From Bufo bufo (lineage: Eukaryota > Chordata > Amphibia > Anura > Bufonidae): 64,000 nucleotides of DNA. The first letter of the stretch is position 1. Every line of letters starts with the position of its first letter. A program made the position numbers and the translations under genes. The stretch is from positions 143,982,968-144,046,967 of the forward strand of contig NC_053390.1 in the NCBI RefSeq assembly GCF_905171765.1. Direction: 5' to 3'. Under the pieces are notes generated by a model that saw only the letters and a list, made by a program, of their open reading frames with translations, was not told where the DNA came from and did no database searches. Shown here one piece after another: positions 23,210 through 35,291 of the stretch.

Positions 23210-24570
23210 GCAGAGAATCTGGCTTCACGTCAGCAGAGAATAAGTCTCTTCATGCCATAGCAAAGAATATGGCTTCATGTCATCACAGAATCAGTCTCTT
23301 CATGCCATAGCAGAGAATCTGGCTTCATGTCAGCACAGAATCAGTCTTCATGTCATAGTAGAGAATCAGGCTTCACGTCACCCACCACTGGAACAGGCCA
23401 CTATCACACATTTAGGCCCCGGCACCCAGACAGAGGAGAGCGGTCCCGTAACAGAGAATCTGGCCTTATGTCAGCACAGAATCTGTCTTCATGTCATAGC
23501 AGAGAATCAGGCTTCACGTCACCCACCACTGGAACAGGCCACTGTCACACATTTAGGCCCCGGCACCCAGACAGAGGAGAGCGGTCCCGTAACAGAGAAT
23601 CTGGCCTTATGTCAGCGCAGAATCTGTCTTCATGTCATAGCAGAGAATCAGGCTTCACGTCACCCACCACTGGAACAGGCCACTGTCACATATTTAGGCC
23701 CAGGCACCCAGGCAGAGGAGAGAGGTCGCGTAACAGAGAATCTGGCCTTATGTCAGCACAGAATCTGTCTTCATGTCATAGCAGAGAATCAGGCTTCACG
23801 TCACCCACCACTGGAACAGGCCACTGTCACACATTTAGGCCCCAGCACCCAGACAGAGGAGAGCGGTCCCGTAACAGAGAATCTGGCCTATGTCAGCACA
23901 GAATCTGTCTTCATGTCATAGCAGAGAATCAGGCTTCACATCACCCACCACTGGAACAGGCCACTGTCACACATTTAGGCCCCGGCACCCAGACAGAGGA
24001 GAGCGGTCCCGTAACAGAGAATCTGGCCTTATGTCAGCACAGAATAAGTCTTCATGTCATAGCAGAGAATCAGGCTTCACGTCACCCACCACTGGAACAG
24101 GCCACTGTCACACATTTAGGCCCCGGCACCCAGACAGAGGAGAGCGGTCCCGTAACAGAGAATCTGGCCTTATGTCAGCGCAGAATCTGTCTTCATGTCA
24201 TAGCAGAGAATCAGGCTTCACGTCACCCACCACTGGAACAGGCCACTGTCACACATTTAGGCCCAGGCACCCAGGCAGAGGAGAGAGGTCGCGTAACAGA
24301 GAATCTGGCCTTATGTCAGCACAGAATCTGTCTTCATGTCATAGCAGAGAATCAGGCTTCACGTCACCCACCACTGGAACAGGCCACTGTCACATATTTA
24401 GGCCCAGGCACCCAGGCAGAGGAGAGAGGTCGCGTAACAGAGAATCTGGCTTCATGTCAGCACAGAATAAGTCTTCATGTCATAGCAGAGAATCAGGCTT
24501 CACGTCACCCACCACTGGAACAGGCCACTGTCACACATTTAGGCCCCGGCACCCAGACAGAGGAGAGGTT
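23210..24570 (+). repeat. 141-nt tandem array in the hAT 3' region
   Basis: About nine to ten copies of a roughly 141-nt unit (CTGGAACAGGCCACTGTCAC … CAGACAGAGGAGAG … CATGTCATAGCAGAGAATCA). The unit is 47 codons long and open in two frames, so frames of 446, 236 and 214 codons appear. They encode only 47-residue repeats and I treat them as non-coding. Confidence 0.85.
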
Positions 24571-24684
24571 CATTCAACTTTGGGTTGCCCCGCAATATAA
24601 TGGTAAAATGAAATTAAAAATAGTATTGAATGAGGAAGTGCCCTGGAGTAGAATAATATATTGTTAAGGGGAGGTAGTTAATAT

Positions 24685-27600
24685 CTAATCTGCACAAGGG
24701 ATGGACAGGTCCTGTGGGATCCATGCCTGGTTCATTTTTATGAACGTCAGCTTGTTCAAATTGGCTGTAGACAGGCGGCTGCGTTTGTCTGTAATGACGC
24801 CCCCTGCCGTGCTGAATACACGTTCAGACAAAACGCTGGCCGCCGGGCAGGCCAGCACCTCCAAGGCATAAAAGGCTAGCTCTGGCCACGTGGACAATTT
24901 GGAGACCCAGAAGTTGAATGGGGCCGAACCATCAGTCAGTACGTGGAGGGGTGTGCACAGGTACTGTTCCACCATGTTAGTGAAATGTTGCCTCCTGCTA
25001 ACACGTTCCGTATCAGGTGGTGGTGCAGTTAGCTGTGGCGTGGTGACAAAACTTTTCCACATCTCTGCCATGCTAACCCTGCCCTCAGAGGAGCTGGCCG
25101 TGACACAGCTGCGTTGGCGACCTCTTGCTCCTCCTCTGCCTTCGCCTTGGGCTTCCACTGGTTCCCCTGTGACATTTGGGAATGCTCTCAGTAGCGCGTC
25201 TACCAACGTGCGCTTGTACTCGCGCATCTTCCTATCACGCTCCAGTGTAGGAAGTAAGGTGGGCACATTGTCTTTGTACCGGGGATCCAGCAGGGTGGCA
25301 ACCCAGTAGTCCGCACACGTTAAAATGTGGGCAACTCTGCTGTCGTTGCGCAGGCACTGCAGCATGTAGTCGCTCATGTGTGCCAGGCTGCCCAGAGATA
25401 AGGACAAGCTGTCCTCTGTGGGAGGCGTATCGTCATCGTCCTGTGTTTCCCCCCCAGCCACGCACCAGTGATGGGCCCGAGCTGCTTTGGGTGCCACCCC
25501 GCTGTGAACATGCTTCATCCTCATCCTCCTCCACCTCCTCCTCATCCTCGTCCTCCAGTAGTGGGCCCTGTCTGGCCACATTTGTACCTGGCCTCTGGTG
25601 TTGCAAAAAACCTCCCTCTGAGTCACTTTGAAGAGACTGGCCTGAAAGTGCTAAAAATGACCCCTCTTCCTCCTCTTCCTCCTGGGCCACCTCCTCTTCC
25701 ATCATCGCCCTAAGTGTTTTCTCAAGGAGACATAGAAGTGGTATTGTAACGCTGATAACGGCGTCATCGCCACTGGCCATGTTGGTGGAGTACTCGAAAC
25801 AGCGCAACAGGGCACACAGGTCTCGCATGGAGGCCCAGTCATTGGTGGTGAAGTGTGTCTGATCCACAGTGCGACTGACCCGTGCGTGCTGCAGCTGAAA
25901 CTCCACTATGGCCTGCTGCTGCTCGCACAGTCTGTCTAGCATATGCAAGGTGGAGTTCCACCTGGTGGGTACGTCGCATATGAGGCGGTGAGCGGGAAGG
26001 CCGAAGTTACGCTGTAGCGCAGACAGGCGAGCAGCGACAGGGTGTGAACGCCGGAAGCGCGAACAGACAGCCCGCACTTTATGCAGCAGCTCTGACATGT
26101 CGGGGTAGTTGCGAATGAACTTCTGCACCACCAAATTCAGCACATGCGCCAGGCAAGGGATGTGCGTCAAACCGGCTAGTCCCAGAGCTGCAACGAGATT
26201 TCGCCCATTATCGCACACCACCAGGCCGGGCTTGAGGCTCACCGGCAGCAACCACTCGTTGGTCTGTTGTTCTATACCCCGCCACAACTCCTGTGCGGTG
26301 TGGGGCCTGTCCCCCAAACATATGAGTTTCAGAATGGCCTGCTGACGTTTACCCCGGGCTGTGCTGAAGTTGGTAGTGAAGGTGTGTGGCTGACTGGATG
26401 AGCAGGTGGAAGAAGAGGAGGAGGAAGCTGAGTAGGAGGAGGAGGAGACAGGAGGCAAAGAATGTTGCCCTGCGATCCTTGGCGGCGGAAGGACGTGCGC
26501 CAAACAGCTCTCCGCCTGGGGCCCAGCCGCCACTACATTTACCCAGTGTGCAGTTAGGGAGATATAGCGTCCCTGGCCGTGCTTACTGGTCCACGTATCT
26601 GTGGTTAGGTGGACCTTGCCACAGATGGCGTTGCACAGTGCACACTTGATTTTATCGGACACTTGTTTGTGCAGGGAAGGTACGGCTCTCTTGGAGAAGT
26701 AGTGGCGGCTGGGAACAACATACTGTGGGACAGCAAGCGACATGAGCTGTTTGAAGCTGTGTGTGTCCACCAGCCTAAATGACAGCATTTCATAGGCCAG
26801 TAGTTTAGAAATGCTGGCATTCAGGGCCAGGGATCGAGGGTGGCTAGATGGGAATTTACGCTTTCTCTCAAATGTTTGTGAGATGGAGAGCTGAACGCTG
26901 CCGTGTGACATGGTTGAGATGCTTGGTGACGCAGGTGGTGGTGTTGGTGGTACATCCCATGTTTGCTGGGCGGCAGGTGCCAACGTTCCTCCAGAGGCAG
27001 AGGAAGAGGCCGAGGCGGCGGCAGCAGCAGCAGAAGAGGCCGAGGCGGCGGCAGCAGCAGAAGAGGCCGAGGCGGCAGCAGCAGAAGAGGCAGCAGGGGG
27101 AGCCTGAGTGACTTCCTTGTTTTTAAGGTGTTTACTCCACTGCAGTTCATGCTTTGCATGCAGGTGCCTGGTCATGCAGGTTGTGCTAAGGTTCAGAACG
27201 TTAATGCCTCGCTTCAGGCTCTGATGGCACAGCGTGCAAACCACTCGGGTCTTGTCGTCAGCACATTGTTTGAAGAAGTGCCATGCCAGGGAACTCCTTG
27301 AAGCTGCCTTTGGGGTGCTAGGTCCCAGATGGCGGCGGTCAGTAGCAGGCGGAGTCTCTTGGCGGCGGGTGTTCTGATTTTGCCCACTGCTCCCTCTTTT
27401 GCTACGCTGTTGGCTCGGTCTCACCACTGCCTCTTCCTCCGAACTGTGAAAGTCAGTGGCACGACCTTCATTCCATGTGGGGTCTAGGACCTCATCGTCC
27501 CCTGCATCGTCTTCCACCCAGTCTTGACCCCTGATCTCCTGTTCAGTCTGCACACTGCAGAAAGACGCAGCAGTTGGCACCTGTGTTTTGTCATCATCAG

Positions 27601-28132
27601 AGACGTGCTGAGGTGGTATTCCCATGTCCTCATCATCAGGAAACATAAGTGGTTGTGCGTTAGTGCATTCTATCTCTTCCACCCCTGGTGAAGAGCTAGG
27701 TGGATGCCCTTGGGAAACCCTGGCAGCAGAGTCTTCAAACAGCATAAGAGACTGCTGCATAACTTGAGGCTCAGACAGTTTCCCTAATATGCATGGGGGT
27801 GATGTGACAGACTGATGGGCTTGGTTTTCATGCGCCATCTGTGCGCTTTCTGCAGAAGACTGGGTGGGAGATAATGTGAACGTGCTGGATCCACTGTCTG
27901 CCACCCAATTGACTAATGCCTGTACCTGCTCAGGCCTTACCATCCTTAGAACGGCATTGGGCCCCACCAAATATCGCTGTAAATTCTGCTGGCTACTGGG
28001 ACCTGAGGTAGTTGGTTCACTAGGACGTGTGGCTGTGGCAGAACGGCCACGTCTTCTCCCAGCACCAGAGGGTCCACTAACACCACCACGACCATGTCCA
28101 CGTCCGCGTCCCTTATTAGATGTTTTCCTCAT
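24685..28132 (-). pseudogene. hAT transposase with BED zinc finger, single frameshift
   Basis: Transposase expected to bind the element ends and cut the DNA. Start ATG at 28132-28130. Order: basic Gly/Arg-rich N-terminus, acidic region, BED finger at about residues 285-335 (CTLCHQSLKRG … HLHAKH), an Ala/Ser run (about 350-385) from a triplet repeat, RNase H-like core (TDTWTSKHGQGRYISLTAHW, CDNGRNLVAALG, CLAHVLNLVVQKFI), and an hATC dimerisation region (YALEVLACPAASVLSERVFS). The first frame covers 899 codons to 25433; the rest continues in another frame to the stop at 24685. The switch coincides with a run of seven C at about 25452, so a one-base insertion there is the likely break. Otherwise about 1,148 codons are open. 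Confidence 0.85.
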
Positions 28133-28140
28133 TGTTCCCG

Positions 28141-29505
28141 TTCACCACAATTTTGAGAATGGCAAATTTGGGAATAGTTTTTCAACCCAGAAAAAAAAAA
28201 GTGCTTTTACGGTCACTACAAATAACTTGACCAGCTAAAACAGTACAGATTTGCTTGAATAGAAATGTGAGACTTGTTTTTTTTTTGCACTGTGTGACAG
28301 GTTAAGGTTTAATCACAGAATCAGACTTCTATCTGCACGGTAGCGTGTGTCTTAGGTTTTTCTGAATGACACTATCAGTACCTTCAATGTAAGATATCCT
28401 TTTTGGGATAGATTTCAAGTAGGCTTCAAATACCAGAAACTAGTTATTTTGAGAATGGCAAATTTGGGAATAGTTTTTCAACCCAGAAAAAAAAATGTGC
28501 TTTTATGGTCGCTACAAATAACTTGACCAGCTAAAACAGTACAGATTTGCTTGAATAGAAATGTGAGACCTGTTTTTTTTTTGCACTGTGTGACAGGTTA
28601 AGGTTTAATCACAGAATCAGACTTCTATCTGCACGGTAGCGTGTGTCTTAGGTTTTTCTGAATGACACTATCAGTACCTTCAATGTAAGATATCCTTTTT
28701 GGGATAGATTTCAAGTAGGCCTCAAATACCAGAAACTAGTTATTTTGAGAATGGCAAATTTGGGAATAGTTTTTCAACCCAGAAAAAAAAATGTGCTTTT
28801 ACGGTCACTACAAATAACTTGACCAGCTAAAACAGTACAGATTTGCTTGAATAGAAATGTGAGACCTGTTTTTTTTTGCACTGTGTGACAGGTTAAGGTT
28901 TAATCTCAGAATCAGACTTCTATCTGCACGGTAGCGTGTGTCTTAGGTTTTTCTGAATGACACTATCAGTACCTTCAATGTAAGATATCCTTTTTGGGAT
29001 AGATTTCAAGTAGGCCTCAAATACCAGAAACTAGTTATTTTGAGAATGGCAAATTTGGGAATAGTTTTTCAACCCAGAAAAAAAAAATTTGCTTTTACGG
29101 TCACTACAAATAACTTGACCAGCTAAAACAGTACAGATTTGCTTGAATAGAAATGTGAGACCTGTTTTTTTTTTGCATTGTGTGACAGGTTAAGGTTTAA
29201 TCTCAGAATCAGACTTCTATCTGCACGGTAGCGTGTGTCTTAGGTTTTTCTGAATGACACTATCAGTACCTTCAATGTAAGATATCCTTTTTGGGATAGA
29301 TTTCAAGTAGGCCTCAAATACCAGAAACTAGTTATTTTGAGAATGGCAAATTTGGGAATAGTTTTTCAACCCAGAAAAAAAAAGGGCTTTTACGGTCGCT
29401 ACAAATAACTTGACCAGCTAAAACAGTACAGATTTGCTTGAATAGAAATGTGAGACCTGTTTTTTTTTGCACTGTGTGACAGGTTAAGGTTTAATCACAG
29501 AATCA
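28141..29505. repeat. 297-bp satellite of the hAT, units 1-5
   Basis: Units of about 297 bp start with TTTTGAGAATGGCAAATTTG at 28151, 28447, 28743, 29038 and 29335. Each has an A-run, a T-run, GTGTGACAGGTTAAGG and GGTAGCGTGTGTCTTAGG. The array lies directly upstream of the transposase ATG on the minus strand. It continues after each nested insertion, for about 12 units in all. Confidence 0.9.
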
Positions 29506-29763
29506 TTGAGGTCCAGCTACAGCATAACCCTTTACAAAAATATAATATAAATAAATTTTAATATAACAAAACAGCAACCATGTCCCTATATGTCCAGACC
29601 CATACCAGGCCACCCAGAGGATACTGCCAGGGAGTGGGGTAGTTGACCCTAGTAACGTTTACTACAGCTTGGCCCTAAGCCCAGGGGCGGCCCCTAATGG
29701 TGGAGCCCCCCTGTCCTCGAACCTGGCTAACAACTCCTATTAGGCCCTAGGGTGATGAATATA

Positions 29764-31377
29764 CAGTTGGGGAAATAATTATTTGACCCCTCACTGATTT
29801 TGTAAGTTTGTCCAATGACAAAGAAATGAAAAGTCTCAGAACAGTATCATTTCAATGGTAGGTTTATTGTAACAGTGGCAGATAGCACATCAAAAGGAAA
29901 ATCGAAAAAATAACTTTAAATAAAAGATAGCAACTGATTTGCATTTCATTGAGTGAAATAAGTATTTGAACCCTCTAACAAAAAAAGACTTAATACTTGG
30001 TGGAAAAACCCTTGTTTGCAAGCACAGAGGTCAAACGTTTCTTGTAATTGATGACCAAGTTTGCGCACATTTTAGGAGGAATGTTGGTCCACTCCTCTTT
30101 GCAGATCATCTCTAAATCCCTAAGGTTTCGAGGCTGTCTCTGTGCAACTCTGAGCTTGAGCTCCCTCCATAGGTTTTCGATTGGATTAAGGTCCGGAGAC
30201 TGACTAGGCCACTCCATGACCTTAATGTGCTTCTTCTTGAGCCACTCCTTTGTTGCCTTTGCTGTATGTTTTGGGTCATTGTCGTGCTGGAACACCCATC
30301 CACGACCCATTTTCAGTTTCCTGGCAGAGGGAAGGAGGTTGTCGCTCAGGATTTCACGATACATGGCTCCGTCCATTTTCCCGTTTATGCGAATAAGTTG
30401 TCCTGTGCCCTTAGCAGAAAAACACCCCCAAAGCAAAATGTTTCCACCCCCATGCTTGACGGTGGGGACGGTGTTTTGGGGGTCATAGGCAGCATTTTTC
30501 TTCCTCCAAACACAGCGAGTTGAGTTAATGCCAAAGAGCTCTATTTTGGTCTCATCAGACCACAGCACCTTCTCCCAGTCACTCTCTGAATCATTCAGGT
30601 GTTCATTGGCAAACTTCAGACGGGCCTGCACATGTGCCTTCCTGAGCAGGGGGACCTTGCGAGCCCTGCAGGATTTTAATCCATTGCGGTGTAATGTGTT
30701 TCCAATGGTTTTCTTGGTGACTGTGGTCCCTGCTAATTTGAGGTCATTAACTAACTCCTCCCGTGTAGTTCTAGGATGCTTTTTCACCTTTCTCAGAACC
30801 ATTGACACCCCACGAGGTGAGATCTTGCGTGGAGCCCCAGAGCGAGGTCGATTGATGGTCATTTTGTGCTCCTTCCATTTTCGAACAATCGCACCAACAG
30901 TTGTCACCTTCTCTCCCAGCTTCTTGCTAATGGTTTTGTAGCCCATTCCAGCCTTGTGCAGGTCTACAATTTTGTCTCTGACATCCTTGGACAGCTCTTT
31001 GGTCTTTCCCATGTTGGAGAGTTTGGAGTCTGCTTGATTGATTGATTCTGTGGACAGGTGTCTTTTATACAGGTGACTAGTTAAGACAGGTGTCCTTAAT
31101 GAGGGTGACTAATTGAGTAGAAGTGTCTAACCACTCTGTGGGAGCCAGAACTCTTAATGGTTGGTAGGGGTTCAAATACTTATTTCACTCAATGAAATGC
31201 AAATCAGTTGCTATCTTTTATTTAAAGTTATTTTTTCGATTTTCCTTTTGATGTGCTATCTGCCACTGTTACAATAAACCTACCATTGAAATGATACTGT
31301 TCTGAGACTTTTCATTTCTTTGTCATTGGACAAACTTACAAAATCAGTGAGGGGTCAAATAATTATTTCCCCCACTG
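29764..31377 (-). mobile_element. Intact-looking Tc1 element, 1,614 bp
   Basis: TIRs of about 210 bp (CAGTTGGGGAAATAATTATT left, CAGTGGGGGAAATAATTATT inverted at right), TA flanks at 29762-29763 and 31378-31379, and an uninterrupted 340-codon transposase. The arms agree closely apart from a few changes. This copy could still be mobile or cross-mobilised. Confidence 0.95.
29990..31012 (-). CDS. Tc1/mariner transposase, 340 aa
   Basis: Cut-and-paste transposase for TA sites. N-terminal paired-type helix-turn-helix region (about 1-115: [20 protein letters not shown] …) with a linker [10 protein letters not shown] at 54-63 like the GRPR AT-hook. Catalytic triad: Asp153 in [10 protein letters not shown], Asp244 in QHDNDPKHT, Glu279 in PIENLW; the 34-residue spacing gives DD34E. 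A glycine-rich box ([14 protein letters not shown]) lies at 187-199. No stop or frameshift, and the 340-aa length equals the family norm. It lies 226 bp from the left TIR end and 365 bp from the right one. A GCCCAT-type context surrounds the ATG; no promoter is evident beyond the TIR. Confidence 0.95.
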   Translation of the reverse strand: MGKTKELSKDVRDKIVDLHKAGMGYKTISKKLGEKVTTVGAIVRKWKEHKMTINRPRSGAPRKISPRGVSMVLRKVKKHPRTTREELVNDLKLAGTTVTKKTIGNTLHRNGLKSCRARKVPLLRKAHVQARLKFANEHLNDSESDWEKVLWSDETKIELFGINSTRCVWRKKNAAYDPQNTVPTVKHGGGNILLWGCFSAKGTGQLIRINGKMDGAMYREILSDNLLPSARKLKMGRGWVFQHDNDPKHTAKATKEWLKKKHIKVMEWPSQSPDLNPIENLWRELKLRVAQRQPRNLRDLEMICKEEWTNIPPKMCANLVINYKKRLTSVLANKGFSTKY

Positions 31378-31570
31378 TAGGTAGTGATACAAATAGTGGT
31401 GGGCTGGTATGGGCATGGACAGAGAGGATCAGAAGGATGCTAATGAGGCACCGTATATACAGCCCTGATGGTAAGAACTACCATCCGGTACACGGTGCAC
31501 ACGACTACAGAATAACATAAATCACTTAAATAAGATACAGAAGATGCCACAGAAATTAAACCGTGGTAAA

Positions 31571-31611
31571 CCCCAACGCGTTTCCCCCACGGTGTGGGAT
31601 CATCAGGGGGT
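31571..31611 (-). ncRNA. Hammerhead ribozyme motif in PLE terminal repeat
   Basis: Minus strand, 5' to 3': stem I ACCCC, core CTGATGA (31606-31600), stem II TCCCAC-ACC-GTGGGG (one U-G pair), core GAA, compact stem III ACGCGT, cleavage base T, stem I GGGGT. Every conserved core base is present, and stem I pairs perfectly over 5 bp. The orientation equals that of the GIY-YIG fragment of the same element. Confidence 0.8.
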
Positions 31612-33149
31612 GATAGGAAAAAATATTAAATATAGATAAACCGATTTGAGCGGAATACAGGATAAACGGACGAAGGCCCAGATACAATTGGTACATCCGT
31701 AACATAGCCGCTCAAAAGTGTCAGTTGTGACATTCAGTAATCAACATAAAAAATTATTTGGACCAGATAATAATCCTGGGAGGGACAAATAAACCTATAC
31801 CAACAGTCCTGATGTATCACACACATATGTCATACGTAAGAGAGGTAGATATCTGTAAAGAAAAAGGAGGATATCCATATATCAATATGCGTACGTCTAT
31901 ACCGCACCACCAGGTTAAAAATGTGACGAACCACCACCGGCATAGATAATATTGAGAGGAATCACTCACAGTGTATAGGGCAAACTCCATGTATTGATAA
32001 AGTCACGATCAGGCTCATAGATAGTACAGAAACTCCTTTGTAGATAATGGAGTGCGCTGCTGCCAATCGTGTTAGTGATGTTCACATGGCGTAACACACG
32101 TATCAATCAATAAAGTGAGCTAAAAACATAATAGAATATTCATGCCAAAATACTGCACTCCACCCTCATAAGATAATATAGATAAATAGGGAGGTAGGCA
32201 TACCTTCAAGTATAGGCTGGATCGTATCAACCACTAAGGCAAGGTCAGACTGATAGATAAAGATCCACTATATAACAAAAAGACATGTGTTACAAAGACA
32301 CCACTAAAAATAGCTCATGTCTAGGGGTGAAATTATCAGTTTACTTACTGTTGGTCAAGTAGTCAAGGACATGTATCCCCTCCCAGGGTCCAACTATGAA
32401 TCTCCCAGAAGTGCCCCCTCTTATAGTGAACACCTAAAGTTCACTGATTGTACACATCTGTGACTGGGCGGAGGCCCAGATCAATGCCCCTCATTGGTCA
32501 GATCCGTATATCGGGTTGGGGAGCATGTACATACCATTGAAGTCAGCGTGCGTTCCACAGTGGAACGCACGCCGCGCGACTTCCGGTATACGCCCCCGGA
32601 AGTGGCGTCATCGGCATATGTGCTCCAGCCTGGAGCGCATCTATACAGCAACACAATCACATGGAGACGTGCAGTCATGACGTCATCTCCCCGAGCCCTT
32701 GCGTTCCAGCATGTAGCGCAAACAGCCGCATCTGACACATCTATATGGGTAAGATAAATCGGTGAGGGCTCAATGAAGATCAAAGATGAATAGAGAAGTT
32801 GCCAAATAGAAGCAACAATGTCATCCAGCCCCATAAAACAGTAATAATATGAAGTGGATGATCAAGGGGACATATAGAAAGGACAGAGGATTATTGTCTG
32901 CATCGATAAAGAATATATAATTATAGAACGATATACAGTAAGAACAGTGAAGCCATTTATCATCACTGTTAAAGATAATTATGATTTCGGTGCTTCACGC
33001 ACCCGGTCCAGTAAAGGGACAAGAATAACCACCGAGTCCACCTGTAGCAAGGGCAAGATGGGGAAAGGGGAGGGGGGGGGGGAAGGAAAGGAAAAGGGAA
33101 GAAAAAGGAAATATCGAGAGCAGGCCAGAAGGCCAAAAAGTAAAACAGG

Positions 33150-33492
33150 TCACAAATAGCATGAAAAAGTCAATCTTTCATTTAACCCGCGGGGGGATTG
33201 GGACCGGAGTCTGTGGATCCATTCGCTTTCCTTTTGTAGGATCCTAATGTCCCAATCACCCCCACGTGGAGATGGATGTACCAATTCAAGTACAGTAAAT
33301 CGGAGGCATCCCGGATCACCCTCGTGAACTTCATTAACGTGTGTTGCAATCGGGGTGACTTCCTTGTTTTTAACGTCATTAACGTGTTCCAGGATTCGTC
33401 TTCTAAATTCCCTGATGGTTTTCCCGACATAGTCAAGGGGGCAGGTGCATTGACACAGGTAGACAAGACCCCTAGATTTGCAGTTGATAAAG
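33150..33492 (-). pseudogene. PLE GIY-YIG endonuclease fragment
   Basis: Reading from 33492 to the TGA at 33152-33150 gives the end of a PLE protein: GLVYLCQCTCPLDYVGKTIR (GIY-YIG core with CxC), REFRRRILEHV (catalytic Arg), then SPRGGDWDIRILQKESEWIH (catalytic Glu region) and RGLNERLT. It aligns by eye with the same part of the full PLE at 59568-61970 but is clearly another family. About 114 codons without a stop. The RT part is absent because the insertion is 5'-truncated. Confidence 0.8.
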
Positions 33493-33956
33493 TCACGGAA
33501 TCAGACTTCTAGCTGCACGGTAGCGTGTGTCTTAGGTTTTTCTGAATGACACTATCAGTACATTCAATGTAAGATATCTTTTTTGGGATAGATTTCAAGT
33601 AGGCCTTAAATACCAGAAACTAGTTATTTTGAGAATGGCAAATTTGGGAATAGTTTTTCAAACCAGAAAGAAAAATGTGCTTTTACGGTCGCTACAAATA
33701 ACTTGACCAGCTAAAACAGTACAGATTTGCTTGAATAGAAATGTGAGACCTGTTTTTTTTTGCACTGTGTGACAGGTTAAGGTTTAATCTCAGAATCAGA
33801 CTTCTATCTGCACGGTAGCGTGTGTCTTAGGCTTTTCTGAATGACACTATCAGTACCTTCAATGTAAGATATCCTTTTTGGGATAGATTTCAAGTAGGCC
33901 TCAAATACCAGAAACTAGTTATTTTGAGAATGGCAAATTTGGGAATAGTTTTTCAA
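33493..33956. repeat. 297-bp satellite of the hAT, continuation
   Basis: Parts of about two units (TTTTGAGAAT starts at 33627 and 33922) between the PLE and the palindrome. Confidence 0.9.
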
Positions 33957-34577
33957 ATAGAGCAAATATTGAAAAGGGACATTAGAAGGGCAAAAATAAT
34001 AAAAGTTTATTTGTGCTACAGGGATGGGGGTGAATGCCTACATTAATCATGAGACATAGTGACAAATCCGTCTAACCAGCTAATACAACCAATTTGTAGT
34101 TAATCAGGATCCAACCAGACCAGGGTAAATGGAGGATCACTGAGTTGTAGTTAGCAGACAGACGGACAAATATGTTAAAAATTGTGTATATAAATCCGCC
34201 GCATAGAAACCAATAGTAGTCCACTGAGATTCATTGGAAATATCACTCAGTGGTAAACTATGCTGACGGACTAAAGGCAAAGTGGTATGGTCCCTAAGTA
34301 GGTTCCATCAGGACCCCACCACATACAGCGCACATCTGCCACTACCCAGGGACAGTGGTATCGCTGGGCAGTGAGGGATATTATGAGGAGTAGTTATGTG
34401 TGATAACGTATCTCCGAATAACTATCTCCGATGTGGAAGTCTATCATCACAGGTGAGAGGCTGTTGCTGCCACGGTACATGCAGCAATTAGCCTACCCGT
34501 GCAAACTGAACTACGGCTCGGAGCTGTTGCCGTCGGGGTATATGCAGCAAACAACCCGCCCGTATGTGTAGAACTAC

Positions 34578-34625
34578 GGCTCAACGCGTTTCCATGCACT
34601 TCATCAGTGCATTTCTTCAGGAGCC
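34578..34625 (-). ncRNA. Hammerhead motif, left arm
   Basis: Exact mirror copy of the motif at 35244-35291. Confidence 0.75.
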
Positions 34626-35243
34626 AGCGTATCTAAAACACATTCGCCTGCCTGAGCCGATACCCTAGTGTGGGAAACGGCGAATCATATAAGGCTGATT
34701 TATAGAGTACCCCCGAGTCCTAGTATAGATCTCGGTGCACTGTTTTTAACAAACAAAATCTCGGCATTATGATGGCCGCGAGGCGGCCACGCCAACACCA
34801 TGATTTAAAGGGGCAGTACCCCGCCCCCTGGACACACCTCCTGCCAGCAGCCAATCCGCCGCAAGGGTATGCATGATGGGCTGGTTGACTGACAACGAAG
34901 GAGGAGTGAGGATGTGTCCAAGGGGTCAGCGCATAAGCGCTGACCCCTTGGACACATCCTCACTCCTCCTTCGTTGTCAGTCAACCAGCCCATCATGCAT
35001 ACCCTTGCGGCGGATTGGCTGCTGGCAGGAGGTGTGTCCAGGGGGCGGGGTACTGCCCCTTTAAATCATGGTGTTGGCGTGGCCGCCTCGCGGCCATCAT
35101 AATGCCGAGATTTTGTTTGTTAAAAACAGTGCACCGAGATCTATACTAGGACTCGGGGGTACTCTATAAATCAGCCTTATATGATTCGCCGTTTCCCACA
35201 CTAGGGTATCGGCTCAGGCAGGCGAATGTGTTTTAGATACGCT

Positions 35244-35291
35244 GGCTCCTGAAGAAATGCACTGATGAAGTGCATGGAAACGCGTTGAGCC
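35244..35291 (+). ncRNA. Hammerhead motif, right arm
   Basis: Stem I GGCTC (35244-35248), core CTGAAGA (35249-35255), stem II ATGCACT-GATGA-AGTGCAT, core GAA (35277-35279), compact stem III ACGCGT, cleavage base T (35286), stem I GAGCC (35287-35291). The first stem II position (A/G) is unpaired, which may weaken folding; the rest fits a minimal type I hammerhead. Confidence 0.75.

Larger units (their letters stand above)
29506..33492 (-). mobile_element. 5'-truncated Penelope-like element with nested Tc1
   Basis: Flanked by TCACAGAATCA (29495-29505) and TCACGGAATCA (33493-33503), an 11-bp target duplication with one change inside the hAT satellite. Minus-strand content: GIY-YIG endonuclease tail (33492 to 33150), a 3' region, and a terminal repeat carrying a hammerhead motif (31571-31611). 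The RT domain is missing by 5' truncation, as is usual for PLEs. A Tc1 element (29764-31377) sits in the distal part. Confidence 0.8.

Noticed and set aside
23327..24667. 446-codon ORF
   Set aside because: Tandem 141-nt repeats open in two frames; no domain, no start context.
24890..27301. Plus-strand ORFs including Arg/Ala-rich repeats
   Set aside because: Antisense to the hAT transposase and its triplet repeat.
33182..33512. Overlapping 104- and 78-codon ORFs
   Set aside because: Shadows of the GIY-YIG fragment that reads in another minus-strand frame.
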